From Pseudomonas sp. PGPPP3 (lineage in GTDB: Bacteria; Pseudomonadota; Gammaproteobacteria; Pseudomonadales; Pseudomonadaceae): a stretch of 8,293 nt of DNA. The DNA lies in assembly GCA_002256055.1 (NCBI GenBank), contig NKIE01000106.1, forward strand, positions 1 through 8,293, given 5' to 3'. The notes beneath the pieces are model-generated. The model was not told the origin of the DNA, ran no database searches, and saw only the letters and a program-made list of their open reading frames with translations. Numbering within the stretch: position 1 is the stretch's first letter; every line of letters starts with the position of its first letter. Below, one piece after another: positions 6,858 to 8,293 of the stretch. The translations under genes and the position numbers were made by a program.

Positions 6858-6944
6858 TGTCACTTGTTGCAGTCTAGTTGGCGACGACCTGTTGTCTGGC
6901 CATTCCGCTGAATGGTCGCTGCAACGGGACCAGTGTTATCGCCG

Positions 6945-8293
6945 TCAGGGCTTGCTGGCAGGTACATCCTTGAGGATTTCTAGGGCGCCGGGGTGCAGCG
7001 GAATGCCGATGGCGGCCAAGGGCTGGCGGTCAGACAGTTGGCTGCCTTGCACGCTGCCCAGACTCAGCCACTGCGCGCCGGGGCTGAACAGCAGGGTGAG
7101 CAGTTGCTGCGCTTCGCGATTGGTCAGGGTCTGCCCGGTGACGAGCAGGCTGCTGACTGCCAAGGTCGTCACCGCCTGACTCTGGCGCGGGTAACTGCCG
7201 GCCGCCAGGGTGAAGGCAAAGGTGCCGGGGCGGCTGCGTTGCAGGGCGGCAATGGCCTCAGGCTCCAGGGCCAGCAGGCGCAAGTCTACTGCGTCGCTGG
7301 CGGCGCTGATGGTGTCGGCCGGGGTGCCTATTACTTGTAGCAAGGCATCCAGTTGGCCGTCGCGCAGGGCGGTTAGGGCGCCTTGCAGGTCCAGTTCGCT
7401 GCTGCTGGCCAGGTCCGAGGGTTGCAGGCCGTGGGCGGCGAGCACGGCCAGGGCGGTGTCGCGGGACGCTGAGCCGGGCAGGCCGAGGTTGACCCGCTTG
7501 CCGCGCAGATCAGCGATGCGCTGCGGGCCGTCAGCGCGCACCAGTACGTGCACGGGCTCCGGGTAGAGGCTGGCGAGCGCGCGCAGTTGCGTATCGGCAC
7601 CATCGCGGGCGAACGGCCCGTGGCCATGCAGCGCCTGATAGGCCGTATCGCTTTGTGACAGGGCCAGTTGCACCTTGCCGGCGCGCAGCTGGCGCAGGTT
7701 GTCCAGGCCGCCCTCGGTGAGCAGGGGGCTGAGCTTGATCTTGTGTGGTTGCAGCAAGCGGCTGAAGGCGTCGGCAAAGCGGCTGTATTGGCCATAGGCG
7801 GGGCCGCTAGCCAGGGCGTAGCCGTTTTCCAGGCGGCTCAGGCGGCCCTGGATATTGCCCAGGGCGGCGAGTACTTCGTCCTTGATAATCTGCCGGGTCT
7901 GCTCGCTGGTGCCACCGGGTGCCAGGTTCAGGGCGGTGCTGATGGCCGAGATCAGCTGTGAATTGTCGTTTTGCCCGTCGCGGGGCTGCTGCGGTTGGCT
8001 GAAGCCTTGAGCCACCCGCGCCTGCCAGCTATCGCCGTGACGCTGATAAATCAGGCTGCCGTGGGCGCGCAGGCGATCGCCAGCCTGGTTGCCGCCGCTG
8101 AGAATACCGCTGATGCCGCGCGGGCCGGCGCCCAGCACACTAAGCAGTGAGGCGGCGCCCGGCGAGTCCCAGGCGCTGAAATCATAGGCGTGCTGCAGCT
8201 CTAGTTCGGCGTCGAAATACACAATCAGCTGTTCGCTTTCAGGTGGCGCCTGGCTGTCGGTGGCTGAGCCGCGACGCTTAAGTTCTTGGAGTT
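6945..8293 (-). CDS. TAXI-family substrate-binding protein with N-terminal extension (5' end outside window)
   Basis: The frame is open to the right edge; a GTG at 8222 is a possible but unsupported start, and 23 more codons upstream (QELKRRGSATDSQAPPESEQ and on) are in frame. At least 448 residues are present. Numbering from the GTG, residues 133-415 look like a TAXI (TRAP-associated, NMT1-like) periplasmic binding domain: ALASGPAYGQYSRFADAFSR corresponds to the usual mature N-terminus, then LLTEGGLDNLRQLRAGKVQLALSQSD, DLRGKRVNLGLPGSASRDTA, and the family's closing IPLHPGALEIL. Typical TAXI proteins are about 320 residues, with that first motif right after the signal peptide. Here at least 155 residues precede it: a linker, a strand-rich stretch (YFDAELELQHAYDFSAWDS to SLIYQRHGDSWQARV) and a predicted helix (SEQTRQIIKDEVLAALGNIQ). 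No TRAP membrane subunit is seen. The ligand is unknown, and the signal or anchor would lie outside the window. Confidence 0.85.
   Translation of the reverse strand, partial: LQELKRRGSATDSQAPPESEQLIVYFDAELELQHAYDFSAWDSPGAASLLSVLGAGPRGISGILSGGNQAGDRLRAHGSLIYQRHGDSWQARVAQGFSQPQQPRDGQNDNSQLISAISTALNLAPGGTSEQTRQIIKDEVLAALGNIQGRLSRLENGYALASGPAYGQYSRFADAFSRLLQPHKIKLSPLLTEGGLDNLRQLRAGKVQLALSQSDTAYQALHGHGPFARDGADTQLRALASLYPEPVHVLVRADGPQRIADLRGKRVNLGLPGSASRDTALAVLAAHGLQPSDLASSSELDLQGALTALRDGQLDALLQVIGTPADTISAASDAVDLRLLALEPEAIAALQRSRPGTFAFTLAAGSYPRQSQAVTTLAVSSLLVTGQTLTNREAQQLLTLLFSPGAQWLSLGSVQGSQLSDRQPLAAIGIPLHPGALEILKDVPASKP

Noticed and set aside
6900..6915. Inverted repeat CCATT...AATGG downstream of the TAXI stop
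   Set aside because: Only five base pairs with no T-run; too short to call a terminator or operator.

Overview
The window reads as a stretch of chromosome from a high-GC gammaproteobacterium, most likely a Pseudomonas or close relative. That judgement rests on GC-rich codon use, dense gene packing, an HAE1-type RND pump beside a Bcr/CflA-type MFS exporter, a very large PAS/GAF/GGDEF/EAL protein, and a short protein of a kind I associate with pseudomonads. No database search was possible, so the genus is an inference.

Left part, plus strand. The window opens inside an AcrB/MexF-like RND multidrug pump; its C-terminal 450 or so residues end at 1364. A 114-bp gap packed with hairpins follows, including a good intrinsic terminator (stem 1440-1460 plus T6). 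Then comes a Bcr/CflA-family MFS exporter starting at ATG 1479. Its reading frame appears broken near 2562-2568: the last transmembrane helix and natural stop (2649) lie in another frame, while the original frame runs on into an Arg-rich tail ending at 2693.

Middle and right, minus strand. A 59-residue small protein (2657-2836, strong ribosome binding site) converges on the MFS gene. Upstream of it (2902-6798) is a 1298-residue membrane-anchored c-di-GMP enzyme: two transmembrane helices, about five PAS domains, one GAF domain, and GGDEF and EAL domains whose catalytic motifs both look intact. After a 146-bp intergenic region with a perfect 10-bp inverted repeat comes the C-terminal part of a TAXI-type substrate-binding protein (stop 6945, running off the right edge). 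It has a long, unusual N-terminal extension, and no TRAP permease gene is visible.

Functionally the window joins an export block (RND plus MFS) to a signalling block (c-di-GMP sensor enzyme plus a TAXI binding protein), arranged convergently and meeting at about 2650. Nothing seen directly links the two blocks. The most checkable observations are the MFS frameshift, the mutually exclusive hairpins before the MFS gene, and the extended orphan TAXI protein upstream of the c-di-GMP gene. I see no mobile element, CRISPR array, tRNA or rRNA.
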